Assembly (NCBI RefSeq): GCF_002975275.1
Contig: NZ_PCOQ01000008.1
Location: forward strand, 124,001 to 188,000
Length of the DNA: 64,000 nucleotides
Direction: 5' to 3'
Origin: Achromobacter sp. MYb9
GTDB taxonomy: Bacteria > Pseudomonadota > Gammaproteobacteria > Burkholderiales > Burkholderiaceae_B
Shown here one piece after another: positions 54,672 to 62,566 of the stretch. How positions within the stretch are numbered: the first letter of the stretch is position 1; each line of letters starts with the position of its first letter. The notes under the pieces were generated by a model. It was not told the DNA's origin and ran no database searches. It saw only the letters and a list, made by a program, of their open reading frames with translations. The position numbers and the translations under genes were made by a program.

Positions 54672-56426
54672 ATGTCTGAAATTGCACCGAACATCGACCC
54701 CCGGAAAGTTGCGCGTGACCTGTATTGGCAGGGGTGGCGCGTGTCGTCTATTGCGCGGCACATCGGCGAGAAGCGCACAACCGTGCAGAGCTGGAAGACG
54801 CGCGACAAGTGGGACGCGGCATCACCGCTGGAACGAGTGGAAACCGCCTTGGACGCGCGGCTTTGCATGCTGATCGCGAAGGACCAGAAGGACGGCCGAG
54901 ACTTCAAAGAAATTGACTTGTTGGGGCGGCAGCTTGCGCACACGGCGCGCGTGCGCAAGTTCGACAGCGACGGCAAGGAATCAACGCTGAACCCCAATCT
55001 TGAGCGCCGCAACGCTGCCCCGAAGAGCCGGCCGGAGCGAAACGCGATCAGCGAGGCGCAGGCGGATCAGATCTCGAAGGCCTTCCGAGAGTCGCTATTC
55101 GATTATCAGAAGGTATGGCTGCGCAACGGGGACCAGCGCACGCGCATGATTCTGAAGTCACGTCAGATCGGGGCAACGTGGTACTTCGCTCGTGAGGCCC
55201 TGGATGACGCAATCCGGACAGGCCGCAATCAGATATTTCTGTCGGCGTCGAAGGCGCAGGCACACGTTTTCAAGCAGTACATCGTGCAGTTTGCCCGGGA
55301 GGCGGCCGACGTTGATTTGAAGGGTGATCCCATCGTGCTGCCCAACGGCGCGCATCTGTATTTTCTTGGGACGAACGCGCGGACGGCGCAGGGCTACCAC
55401 GGGAATTTCTACTTTGATGAGTTCTTTTGGACGCCGAATTTCGCGGAGCTGAACAAGGTCGCCAGCGGGATGGCGCTGCATAAGAACTGGCGCAAGACCT
55501 ATTTTTCTACCCCGTCCAGCATGGCGCACGAAGCCTATCCGCTGTGGACCGGAGAACTTTTCAACAAGCGGCGCGCGAAGCGCGAACAGGTAGCGATCGA
55601 ACTCGCGCACGCAGTCCTGAAGAACGGGCACCGTTGCGATGATCGGCTATGGCGGCAAATCGTCACGATTCTGGATGCGGAGGCGGGCGGGTGCAACCTG
55701 TTCGACATCGACGAGCTGCGGCTTGAATACAGCCCTGACCAGTTCGAGAACCTGCTTATGTGCGGGTTCATCGACGACACCGCGTCCATCTTCCCCCTGG
55801 CCATGCTCCAGGGTTGCATGGTCGATTCGATGGTGGAATGGATCGACGTTCAGCAGTTTCTTTTGCGGCCCTATGGCTACAACCCGGTATTGATCGGCTA
55901 CGACCCATCGCTTACCGGCGATTCGGCCGGTTGCGTTGTGCTGGCCGCGCCGCGCACGCCCGGCGGCAAGTTCCGGGTATTGGAGCGTCACCAGTGGCGC
56001 GGCATGGACTTTGCCGACCAGGCCAAGAAAATCAAGGAAATCACGGAGCGGTACGCCGTTGTCTACATCGGCATCGACGCTACCGGGATGGGCCAGGGGG
56101 TCTACCAACTGGTGAAGCAGTTTTTCCCGAACGCGCGTGCGTACGCCTATTCGCCCGAAGTGAAGTCGCGGCTTGTCCTGAAGGCGGGCGACGTGATCCG
56201 AAACAAGCGCTTGGAGTTTGACGCCGGCGCTACCGACCTAGCGCACTCGCTGATGTCGATTAGAAAGACGATGACCGCCAGCGGTAAGAGCGTGACCTAC
56301 GACGCTGGGCGCGCTGCCGATACGGGCCATGCGGACCTCGCATGGGCACTTATGCACGCATTGGACTTTGAACCCTTGGAAGGCGCGACCGGCGCGAACC
56401 AGGGACTTGTGGAGATTTACGGATGA
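54672..56426 (+). CDS. P: Terminase large ATPase subunit GpP
   Basis: The 584-residue motor has an N-terminal HTH (IARHIGEKRTTVQSWKTRD), ATPase motifs near residues 160-260 (MILKSRQIGATWYFAREALD; YFDEFFWTPNF as Walker B) and a nuclease half with IGYDPSLTGDSAGCVV and IGIDATGMGQGVYQ. It packages DNA through the portal. Stop and the Q start overlap by 4 bp. Confidence 0.95.
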   Translation: MSEIAPNIDPRKVARDLYWQGWRVSSIARHIGEKRTTVQSWKTRDKWDAASPLERVETALDARLCMLIAKDQKDGRDFKEIDLLGRQLAHTARVRKFDSDGKESTLNPNLERRNAAPKSRPERNAISEAQADQISKAFRESLFDYQKVWLRNGDQRTRMILKSRQIGATWYFAREALDDAIRTGRNQIFLSASKAQAHVFKQYIVQFAREAADVDLKGDPIVLPNGAHLYFLGTNARTAQGYHGNFYFDEFFWTPNFAELNKVASGMALHKNWRKTYFSTPSSMAHEAYPLWTGELFNKRRAKREQVAIELAHAVLKNGHRCDDRLWRQIVTILDAEAGGCNLFDIDELRLEYSPDQFENLLMCGFIDDTASIFPLAMLQGCMVDSMVEWIDVQQFLLRPYGYNPVLIGYDPSLTGDSAGCVVLAAPRTPGGKFRVLERHQWRGMDFADQAKKIKEITERYAVVYIGIDATGMGQGVYQLVKQFFPNARAYAYSPEVKSRLVLKAGDVIRNKRLEFDAGATDLAHSLMSIRKTMTASGKSVTYDAGRAADTGHADLAWALMHALDFEPLEGATGANQGLVEIYG

Positions 56427-57472
56427 AACGAAAGAAGGCCCCGCGCGTGCAGCTCGCCGCCGCCGCTGCGGCGCAGACATCGGCGCCGGCGTCCGCCGGT
56501 ATTGAGGCGTTTTCCTTTGGTGAACCGACACCGGTATTGGATAGGCGCGAGATTCTGGACTATCTGGAATGCTGGAAGAACGGGCGCTGGTATGAACCGC
56601 CCATCAATTTCGGAGGGCTGGCAAAGTCGTTCCGCGCAAGCCCTCATCACAGCTCGGCCATCTACTTCAAGGCCAATATTCTGGCTTCAACGCTGGAGCC
56701 AAATCACCTGTTTGGGCGCGAATCGTGCCGCAAGATGGCTCTCGATTTTCTGATCTTCGGCAACGCGCACGCGGAGCGACAGGACAGCGTGACCGGCAAG
56801 CTGCTTGGTGTGCGCCATGCCTTGGCCAAGTACACGCGGCGAGGGGTGGAGGACGATCAATATTTCTATGTGCCAAGCATCGGGCAGGAACACGAATTTG
56901 CGAAGGGGACCGTCGCCCATCTCATGCAGCCGGACATCAACCAGGAAATCTATGGCATGCCGGAATATCTGGCGGCGCTGAATTCAGCCTGGCTGAACGA
57001 ATCCGCGACGTTGTTTCGGCGCAAGTACTACCAGAACGGCAGTCATGCGGGCTTCGTCATGTATGTGACGGACACCATCCAAGATGAAAGCTATGTGAAC
57101 GGTATCCGCGATGCGTTGAAGAACTCGAAAGGCCCCGGCAACTTTCGCAACCTGTTCGTCTATGCCCCGGGTGGCAAGAAGGACGGCTTGCAGATCATCC
57201 CTGTAAGCGAGGTCGCCGCGCGTGATGACTTTTTCAACATCAAGAACATCAGCCGCGATGACATGCTAGCCGCGCATCGGGTGCCGCCCCAGCTCATGGG
57301 GCTGGTGCCCAGCAATAGCGGGGGCTTTGGTGCCATCCTGCCCGCCGCGCAGGTATTCGCGCGCAACGAGCTGGAACCCCTACAGGCGACGTTCCTAGGC
57401 TTGAACGAATGGCTCGGGCAGGAAGTGGTGAAGTTCCGGCCGTATGTGGTGCATACGGGCGAGAGCGAATAG
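56423..57472 (+). CDS. Q: Portal protein GpQ
   Basis: The 349-residue protein matches the P2-type portal family: PHHSSAIYFKANILASTLEP, DFLIFGNAHAERQDSVTGKL, YGMPEYLAALNSAWLNESAT, AHRVPPQLMGLVPSNSGGFG. It forms the ring vertex through which DNA enters. It is followed by a terminator. Confidence 0.95.
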   Translation: MKRKKAPRVQLAAAAAAQTSAPASAGIEAFSFGEPTPVLDRREILDYLECWKNGRWYEPPINFGGLAKSFRASPHHSSAIYFKANILASTLEPNHLFGRESCRKMALDFLIFGNAHAERQDSVTGKLLGVRHALAKYTRRGVEDDQYFYVPSIGQEHEFAKGTVAHLMQPDINQEIYGMPEYLAALNSAWLNESATLFRRKYYQNGSHAGFVMYVTDTIQDESYVNGIRDALKNSKGPGNFRNLFVYAPGGKKDGLQIIPVSEVAARDDFFNIKNISRDDMLAAHRVPPQLMGLVPSNSGGFGAILPAAQVFARNELEPLQATFLGLNEWLGQEVVKFRPYVVHTGESE

Positions 57473-57492
57473 TCCGCCCGACCTCATGACAT

Positions 57493-57517
57493 GCCCCGCT
57501 TCGGCGGGGCTTTTTTT
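57493..57517 (+). terminator. Terminator after the portal gene
   Basis: GCCCCGC-ttcg-GCGGGGC followed by seven Ts, with a stable UUCG tetraloop. Confidence 0.9.
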
Positions 57518-57538
57518 CGTCTGTACGCGGCGCCGTTG

Positions 57539-57826
57539 CTACCGCTCTTCGCCGCGCTTGCGCCCAGGCTTCACGGCGAGCGCTTCGTTCAAGCACGGTT
57601 CGCCCTGGACGTATTCCCGCAGCTCGGCCACGCGGTCAAGGATGTCTTGCCGATGGCGCAGGGTGCTGGCGCTTCTGAGTCCGGCTTCCAGGGCCACCAA
57701 GACGCGCTGTAGGCGCCATATCTCCCAAGCTAGGGCGCAGGCCTCGGCGGTGGGGTTTTGAGCGTAGAGCGCCCTTATACGGGCCGCAGGGAGAGGGGCG
57801 GGTGGCGGTCGGTCGAAGAAGTCCAT
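57539..57826 (-). CDS. Unknown phage protein under LexA control
   Basis: A 95-residue product, MDFFDRPPPAPLPAARIRAL..., with a long helical middle (TAEACALAWEIWRLQRVLVA, TLRHRQDILDRVAELREYVQ) and a basic end (KPGRKRGEER). No family is recognised. The ATG has a GAGG box at 7 bp, and a canonical LexA site lies 17 bp upstream, so it should be made under DNA damage. Because the repressor has no self-cleavage domain, an antirepressor role like that of Tum in phage 186 is a reasonable inference. It is convergent with the portal gene. Confidence 0.7.
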   Translation of the reverse strand: MDFFDRPPPAPLPAARIRALYAQNPTAEACALAWEIWRLQRVLVALEAGLRSASTLRHRQDILDRVAELREYVQGEPCLNEALAVKPGRKRGEER

Positions 57827-57841
57827 AGGGGTGCCTCAAAG

Positions 57842-57861
57842 TACTGTATGAATATACAGCA
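57842..57861 (-). promoter_or_regulatory. LexA (SOS) box
   Basis: TACTGTATGAATATACAGCA: CTGT-N8-ACAG with an AT-rich centre, the canonical LexA site. A -10-like TATATT lies within it on the minus strand, so LexA would block the promoter of the adjacent unknown gene. Confidence 0.82.
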
Positions 57862-57890
57862 TTCGGGCCAGCGGAACCCCCTGGCGCGCA

Positions 57891-57909
57891 GTCTTCCCCC
57901 CTCCACGCC
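57891..57909 (-). other. Candidate cos site
   Basis: GGCGTGGAGGGGGGAAGAC on the minus strand matches 13 of 19 bases of the recalled P2 cohesive end (GGCGAGGCGGGGAAAGCAC). It lies in the expected place beyond portal gene Q. The rest of 57862-58139 shows no supported gene. Confidence 0.5.
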
Positions 57910-58139
57910 TGCCCGCTAAATGGCGCAAAAAAGACTCATCCATGCGTCACCCCTTAGCGCCAGCATTGGCGCGACTTATCGGGGGGTGATCGGTGGTTGC
58001 CATATGGCGCAGATCGACGCAGTACAGACGCACTTTGAACGACGGTCTATGACAATCCCAGGGAACGATGGGGCATGGCGGTTCCGGGGCAGAACGTTGG
58101 TGCTGTTGGCGCGGCCTGCCTGGGTCACAAATACACAAA

Positions 58140-58808
58140 CTATCCTTGCTCTTCGGGGGGCTGGCTTTGCATTTGATCCTCGTCATCGGTGGATGACTCA
58201 TCTGGATCGCGATAATTGTTCAAATATCGAGCTATCACGTCACCATGGCAAGCAAGCGGTTTGCAGTGACATCCTAGACGCAATCCTCTTAGTGCAAGCA
58301 GGGCCTTATGCTTCGAAGGGTCTGAAAGAATAGTATCTTTGAAATATTCCTCGTAGCGTTCGATTACTCGCTCACGAGTTTGATCGGTGCCGGGTATTAT
58401 GGGGAAGGGATTGCCCCACGGGCCACTGCGTCCAATATAAATATCAAAGGCGTCGCCGGCATCCCTGTTCACGGCGCGAGTAACAAAAAAAGTTGATACT
58501 CGCAATGGAATTTTTTGGTTTCGGCCTTCCCAAATCAAATCATTTATGTCTTCGCCCGACCAAAAGCAAATGATGTGCGAGGCGGATGCTGCAAGGCGTC
58601 TGGCTTCAATTTTCGCACGGCATTTCGCATGCGAAATTTTTGTCTCCGTGAAACGCGGGTCATTTTTTACGAAGTCTCGTTCATCATTTACACTCGTAAT
58701 TTTCTGCGGCGTTCTATTTGTCAGAACCTTCGCCACCACCTTCTCATAGCTCGCCTTGTTGGTAAAACCTGATGAGAAAGCTATAAGAAGGTGGCTGATT
58801 TCAGTCAT
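58140..58808 (-). CDS. SLOG-like plus DUF4326 fusion protein, cargo operon gene 3
   Basis: The 222-residue protein has two parts. The first ~115 residues (MTEISHLLIAFSSGFTNKAS, then SHIICFWSGEDINDLIWEG and KIPLRVSTF) resemble the YspA/SLOG nucleotide-binding fold, where 'FW-G--S--' follows a run of small residues. The rest is DUF4326: FDIYIGRSGPWGNPFP and GLRLGCHCKPLACHGDVIARY. The C-x-C-x5-CH cluster may bind metal or act as a thiol centre. The start has a 2-bp gap after the DUF488 stop. GC content is far below that of the phage body. Function unknown; nucleotide or nucleic-acid sensing is inferred. Confidence 0.75.
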   Translation of the reverse strand: MTEISHLLIAFSSGFTNKASYEKVVAKVLTNRTPQKITSVNDERDFVKNDPRFTETKISHAKCRAKIEARRLAASASHIICFWSGEDINDLIWEGRNQKIPLRVSTFFVTRAVNRDAGDAFDIYIGRSGPWGNPFPIIPGTDQTRERVIERYEEYFKDTILSDPSKHKALLALRGLRLGCHCKPLACHGDVIARYLNNYRDPDESSTDDEDQMQSQPPEEQG

Positions 58809-58810
58809 CG

Positions 58811-59251
58811 CTATAGTAAGTGAGAAATTGAGGGTTTGCTTGTTGCGAAACTCGCTAAGTATTCTACCGCAAGACGGCGGTGGCAAAACGTTGCCTCATG
58901 TTCGCTACATAAGAGGCAGCCGGCCTCAAGGAGTTGCAGCGGGACGTTTCGCTCCGCGTTTCGCTTTGCTAATCCTTCGATATATTTCTCTGAGTAAGCT
59001 GCCCAATTCATCGCTCCGCTTCGGTACGTCTTGAGTAAATTTGGTTCTGGACAAAGCTCGCGAAGCTCTACGTAGTCGACATTCAGTATTTCTTTTAAAA
59101 AAAAACTTAGGTCCTGCTTTTTTGCGAACCCAGCAAGTTGAGAACTGTTGTTCGTTCTAACGTCATATAGGGTTCTGACGTTGGAATTTCTCAACAGGTT
59201 AAAGAATTCGGCGGCGCTTTTTTTTGTAAATCCAATTGTGAAGATGGTCAT
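58811..59251 (-). CDS. DUF488 family protein, cargo operon gene 2
   Basis: The 146-residue protein matches DUF488: MTIFTIGFTKKSAAEFFNLL at the start, LYDVRTNNSSQLAGFAKKQD, then YVELRELCPEPNLLKTY and LLCSEHEATFCHRRLAVEYL. The last is the family's conserved CxE...CHR cluster. The start ATG follows the upstream stop by 2 bp; a TTG two codons earlier is possible. Members occur in several defence and DNA-modification islands, but no reaction is established. Confidence 0.82.
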   Translation of the reverse strand: MTIFTIGFTKKSAAEFFNLLRNSNVRTLYDVRTNNSSQLAGFAKKQDLSFFLKEILNVDYVELRELCPEPNLLKTYRSGAMNWAAYSEKYIEGLAKRNAERNVPLQLLEAGCLLCSEHEATFCHRRLAVEYLASFATSKPSISHLL

Positions 59252-59253
59252 GA

Positions 59254-59973
59254 TCAATAGCTTCTTATGATCTCGCTATATTGGGGGAACGAGTACACGC
59301 CGTTTACCTGTAACCAATATCCGGTCCGTTCGCCAACCGTATGAACCCGGGAGAGTCCAACGCGTAGATAAACGCGGTTTAATCCGTTTAAGATGGCGTT
59401 TACATCCCCTATGCTCATTTTCCTTTTTTCAGGATCTCCAACAAAGTCATAGAGGCCGAGGTCTGTTATTGAAAGAAAGGAATATTCAGCGCCGGATTGG
59501 TCGGTGAAATGAATGCGGATTCGACTTTCATTATATCCATCTTGAACGATACGGACGGTTCCGGCTCGAGGTTGGATCGTTATAATAGAACGTGCTGGGC
59601 GTTCGTCCACTTTTACGACTTTCTCCGTACTCGTGATGCCGAAGCCATCTCGAACGCTTTTAGAGAGGGATTTTTTCAACAGCCGTTCAAAATCTCCTGC
59701 GGAGAGTGGCCCTGTATTTTCTAGAGAGTTATGCAGCCGGTCCTCATGATGCGGGGCGCTAACTTGATTCGGAAGATGGAAATCTCCACGAACTACCATC
59801 CCGGGTAGTATGTTATTTTTCCTGCAATCATCATGAGACAAGTAGTCGGGGTGTGATGACGTTGGTACCATTGGTCGAATGCAGGTTTTTCCATCCAGTG
59901 TTAAGCCAGCAACACAGATCTTGTTGTCTTTTAGCTTAAACCGGGTCACGTCGGTAATAACGATTGTCTCCAT
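59254..59973 (-). CDS. Dual-OB-like protein, cargo operon gene 1
   Basis: The 239-residue protein begins METIVITDVTRFKLKDNKIC and looks all-beta with two OB-like halves: near residues 1-75 (VAGLTLDGKTCIRPMVPTSS; LPGMVVRGDFHL) and near 150-235 (YLRVGLSRVHTVGERTGYWL, QVNGVYSFPQ). It resembles proteins annotated as dual OB domain; OB folds bind nucleic acids or nucleotides. The AAGGAGAGG box is very strong, so this is the first gene of the three-gene operon. GC content is low, pointing to separate transfer. Confidence 0.65.
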   Translation of the reverse strand: METIVITDVTRFKLKDNKICVAGLTLDGKTCIRPMVPTSSHPDYLSHDDCRKNNILPGMVVRGDFHLPNQVSAPHHEDRLHNSLENTGPLSAGDFERLLKKSLSKSVRDGFGITSTEKVVKVDERPARSIITIQPRAGTVRIVQDGYNESRIRIHFTDQSGAEYSFLSITDLGLYDFVGDPEKRKMSIGDVNAILNGLNRVYLRVGLSRVHTVGERTGYWLQVNGVYSFPQYSEIIRSY

Positions 59974-60189
59974 TTTCCTCTCCTTAGATGCATGGTCCAG
60001 CGCTAGTCGCGCTTAGTTTCTTTATACATCAAAGTGTCACACTTTGTTCTGCAACTTGTTCTGCAACTGAGAGACCCGTGCGCAGAGGGGTAAGGAGGGG
60101 AGTTGGTGTGGGTACTTTTGCGGGTACTTGCAAGTATGTAAATAAAAATATACTTATATTTCAATGTATTGGGATTGAAGTTTGAAGGG
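59974..60189. other. Promoter and attachment arm region before attR
   Basis: About 216 bp without a gene. It holds the presumed promoter of the cargo operon (AT-rich, reading left), a tandem TTGTTCTGCAAC motif near 60047-60067 and, at 60111-60129, the right-hand integrase arm repeat. Confidence 0.5.
60111..60129 (+). repeat. Candidate integrase arm-type site, right end
   Basis: GGTACTTTTGCGGGTACTT differs from the left-end copy at two bases and has the same orientation. It lies 61 bp inside attR. Confidence 0.55.
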
Positions 60190-60203
60190 CACCGTCTCCG
60201 CCA
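60190..60203 (+). repeat. attR core
   Basis: Exact 14-base copy of the tRNA-Ser end (CACCGTCTCCGCCA). The first base beyond it is chromosomal. It shows where host sequence resumes. Confidence 0.88.
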
Positions 60204-60242
60204 GATAAGCTTCGGCGCTGGCTTAGTACCAGCGTTGAAGAT

Positions 60243-60280
60243 AAAAACCCCGCAATCGCGAAAGTGATTGCGGGGTTTTT
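60243..60280. terminator. Bidirectional terminator, originally of tRNA-Ser
   Basis: AAAAACCCCGCAATC and GATTGCGGGGTTTTT form a perfect 15-bp stem around an 8-base loop. Before phage entry it would have been about 40 bp after tRNA-Ser. It now serves the convergent mnmH gene. Confidence 0.9.
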
Positions 60281-60291
60281 TCATGGGCTTT

Positions 60292-61338
60292 TCATTCCAG
60301 CGCCGCCAACAACGCGCGGGCTTGCTCCACCACGTCGGCGTCATTCGGCCGGAAATCCATACGCGTGGCCTGCGGCAATTGCGTGTAGTGCGCGTGGCTG
60401 CTGCGGGCGTAGGCGGGGTCGTAGTGGCGGTCGATCAGTTCGCGCGCCAAGTCGATGCGGCGGCCTTCGTCCACCATCAACAGCCAGTTGTTGATCACCT
60501 CGCGGCTGTGCAAGCCCAGCAGGCGTTGCAGCTGTGCCTTCAACCAGTCAGGGTTTGCGAACAGTTCCGCGTAATCCTGTTGCAGGAAGGCGGCGCGGTC
60601 TTCGCGCGTGGAGACGACTTCGATGCAGGCGCCCTGGTGCATCGCTTGCAGCAGTGCGGGCGGCAGCGCCACCGACCCGATCTTGCGGCTTTCTGATTCC
60701 ACGTAGACCGGCCGGCTGGCATCCAGTTCGCGCAGGCGCGTGGCCAGCAGCGTGTCGAATCGCTTCTGCGACGGTTGGGCGACGCCGGGCAGCGCGCCCA
60801 ATAGCGATCCGCGATGCGATGCCAGCTGTTCCAGGTCCAGGGTCTGCGCGCCTGCTTGGTCCAGCGCGTTCAGCAGCCGCGTCTTGCCGCTGCCGGTGGG
60901 GCCGACCAGCACGACATAGCGCAATGCCGCAGGAAGCGTGTCCAGCGCCTCGAGCGTGGCGCTGCGGTAGCGCTTGTAGCCGCCGTCCAGTTGGCGCGCG
61001 CGCCAGCCGATCATGTTGAACATCACCGTCATCGAACCCGAGCGCTTGCCGCCGCGCCAGCAGTACACCAGCGGGCGCCAGCCTTGCGGGCGGTCCGCGA
61101 AGGTGGTTTCCAGGTGCCGCGCGATGTTGCGCGCGACGATGGCCGCGCCGGTACGCGAGGCTTCGAAGGGCGAGACCTGGCGGTACAAGGTGCCGACCTG
61201 CACGCGTTCTTCATTGCTGAGCACGGGCGCGTTGACGGCGCCGGGGATGTGGTCGTCGGCGTATTCGAGCGGCGAGCGCACGTCGATGATTTCGTCGAAG
61301 TCATCCAGCTTGTCTAGGCTGGCGAGCAGGTGTTTCAC
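60292..61338 (-). CDS. mnmH: tRNA 2-selenouridine/geranyl-2-thiouridine synthase MnmH (SelU)
   Basis: The 348-residue enzyme exchanges sulfur for selenium at U34 of Lys, Glu and Gln tRNAs. The N-terminal rhodanese domain has DVRSPLEYADDHIPGAVN and the active Cys in LVYCWRGGKRSGSM. A P-loop (VGPTGSGKTRLLNAL) follows near residue 144, then DLEQLASHRGSLLG. Length and motifs are complete. It depends on selenophosphate made elsewhere. Confidence 0.94.
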   Translation of the reverse strand: MKHLLASLDKLDDFDEIIDVRSPLEYADDHIPGAVNAPVLSNEERVQVGTLYRQVSPFEASRTGAAIVARNIARHLETTFADRPQGWRPLVYCWRGGKRSGSMTVMFNMIGWRARQLDGGYKRYRSATLEALDTLPAALRYVVLVGPTGSGKTRLLNALDQAGAQTLDLEQLASHRGSLLGALPGVAQPSQKRFDTLLATRLRELDASRPVYVESESRKIGSVALPPALLQAMHQGACIEVVSTREDRAAFLQQDYAELFANPDWLKAQLQRLLGLHSREVINNWLLMVDEGRRIDLARELIDRHYDPAYARSSHAHYTQLPQATRMDFRPNDADVVEQARALLAALE

Positions 61339-61475
61339 GTTAAAGGCCGTTGCGTTGATCGAGGGGGCGGAAAGCCGCCACTAGGATAGAGCTTTCCGGC
61401 GGCGGTGGCTTGGCGCACGGGTTGCTATCATCCTCCATCTTCCCTGCCTGCCCGGAATATGGAATTTTCTTTTAA
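61339..61475. other. Intergenic region upstream of mnmH and the ankyrin gene
   Basis: A 137-bp divergent promoter region. No clear operator or RNA was seen. Confidence 0.4.
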
Positions 61476-61568
61476 ATGGCCGTTGAGCAACGCGAGGGCG
61501 TGACGGTCGAACGGGTCGCGGAGATCTACGCGATGCTTACGCATGGCGCCGGCGTGGCGCAAACCTAG
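61476..61568 (+). CDS. Possible 30-residue leader peptide
   Basis: ATG to TAG encodes MAVEQREGVTVERVAEIYAM plus ten residues. Its stop overlaps the AGGAG box of the ankyrin gene, which starts at TTG nine bases on. Translation of this frame could govern the downstream weak start. No family match; it may be a gene remnant. Confidence 0.3.
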   Translation: MAVEQREGVTVERVAEIYAMLTHGAGVAQT

Positions 61569-61577
61569 GAGCTGCCC

Positions 61578-62387
61578 TTGAAGCCCAGCAAGATTTTCGA
61601 TGCCGCCCGTAGCGGCGATGTGAAGGGTGTGCGTGCGTGCCTGGAGGCCGGCGCGGACCCGGCGGCGGTGAACGCGCACGGATTCACCGCGTTGCAGTGC
61701 GCCGCGATGGGGGCGAATGACACCGAGATTGCGGAGAACCTGGCCGTGCTGAGGGCGTTGATCGACGCCGGCAGTCCACTGGAATTCCAGCGCGAGGGGC
61801 GCACCGCGCTGTATCTTGCGGCGGAGTTCGCGCCCAGCACGGACGCCGTGCAACTGCTGATCGATGCGGGCGCCCGCGCGGACATCAGCGATGACCACGG
61901 TAACCACATCACCGTGAATGCGATGATGCCCGAGGTGCAGGAACTGCTGTCCGCGCTGACCGGTGTGGCGCTTGAAGAGCCGGAGCCGGAGCCGGAGCCC
62001 GAGCCGGTCAAGCTTAGTGCGGCGCAATGGCGCGAGGCGCAAGCCCGGTTGGATTCGATGTTCGAGGCACTGACGCAGGCGGGCCTGGTGGCCATGCAGG
62101 ATGTGGGCACGACGCAATCGGACGGCTTTGACGATTGCTCGGAAGTTTTCGATGAACGCGGTGGCGTGGCGGCCGGGCTGCACGGGTTCTGTTTCTATAC
62201 CCGCCAGGACCGCAACCGCGCAAAGAAGGAAGGGCGATTGGATCTGGCGTTCTGGGGCGCGCCCGAAGGTGCGGACGCCGACATGCTGCGCGTTGGCGGA
62301 CTGATCGTGCGCGCGGCCGAAGCGGCTGGCTTGCCTGTCGTGTGGAACGGAAGCGCCGCGCGACGGCCTATGCTGACGCTGTACTAG
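61578..62387 (+). CDS. Ankyrin-repeat protein with C-terminal DUF6891-like domain
   Basis: The 269-residue protein starts at TTG with an AGGAG box. Residues 5-120 form three ankyrin repeats (SGDVKGVRACLEAGADPAAV, HGFTALQCAAMGAND, EGRTALYLAAEFAPSTDAVQ). An EP repeat linker (EPEPEPEPEPV) precedes a C-terminal domain with TQSDGFDDCSEVF and GFCFYTRQDRNRA, like DUF6891. No signal peptide, so it is cytosolic. A protein-binding role is inferred from the ankyrin part. Confidence 0.82.
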   Translation: MKPSKIFDAARSGDVKGVRACLEAGADPAAVNAHGFTALQCAAMGANDTEIAENLAVLRALIDAGSPLEFQREGRTALYLAAEFAPSTDAVQLLIDAGARADISDDHGNHITVNAMMPEVQELLSALTGVALEEPEPEPEPEPVKLSAAQWREAQARLDSMFEALTQAGLVAMQDVGTTQSDGFDDCSEVFDERGGVAAGLHGFCFYTRQDRNRAKKEGRLDLAFWGAPEGADADMLRVGGLIVRAAEAAGLPVVWNGSAARRPMLTLY

Positions 62388-62441
62388 CTTGCTCAGGATG
62401 ATGGCGCGGCGGGGCGCATGGCAGATTTTCCCCGCCCCGAC

Positions 62442-62470
62442 TTGCGCGATTTCTGAAACAACGCTATTAT
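62442..62470 (+). promoter_or_regulatory. Promoter of tRNA-Arg copy 1
   Basis: TTGCGC, 17 bp, TATTAT, ending 19 bp before the tRNA. Confidence 0.6.
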
Positions 62471-62489
62471 TCAAGGCTTGCTTTTTGAT

Positions 62490-62566
62490 GCGCCCGTAGC
62501 TCAGCTGGATAGAGTACCTGGCTACGAACCAGGGGGTCGTAGGTTCGAATCCTGCCGGGCGCGCCA
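62490..62566 (+). tRNA. tRNA-Arg (anticodon ACG), copy 1
   Basis: 77 bases including CCA. Acceptor stem GCGCCCG/CGGGCGC, anticodon loop CTACGAA giving ACG (adenosine-34 becomes inosine), T loop GGTTCGAATCC. It reads CGU, CGC and CGA. Identical to the next two copies. Confidence 0.97.

Larger units (their letters stand above)
26848..60203. mobile_element. P2-like (Peduovirus-type) prophage inserted in tRNA-Ser(GCU)
   Basis: A 14-bp direct repeat bounds about 33.3 kb. It holds an integrase, primase, CI-like repressor with operator, Ogr/Delta activator, and the full P2 morphogenesis set from D through Q, including lysis genes and the E/E' frameshift. No disrupted essential gene was seen, so it may be inducible. 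Unlike P2, where ogr lies beside D and att, here the ogr-like gene is in the early operon and D adjoins the lysogeny genes. The overall replicon shape is that of P2-like phages of Burkholderiales. Confidence 0.95.

Noticed and set aside
57920-58333. Plus-strand open frame of 137 codons over the cos and cargo end region
   Set aside because: It overlaps the end of the DUF4326 gene on the other strand, has no family match and no clear ribosome binding site.
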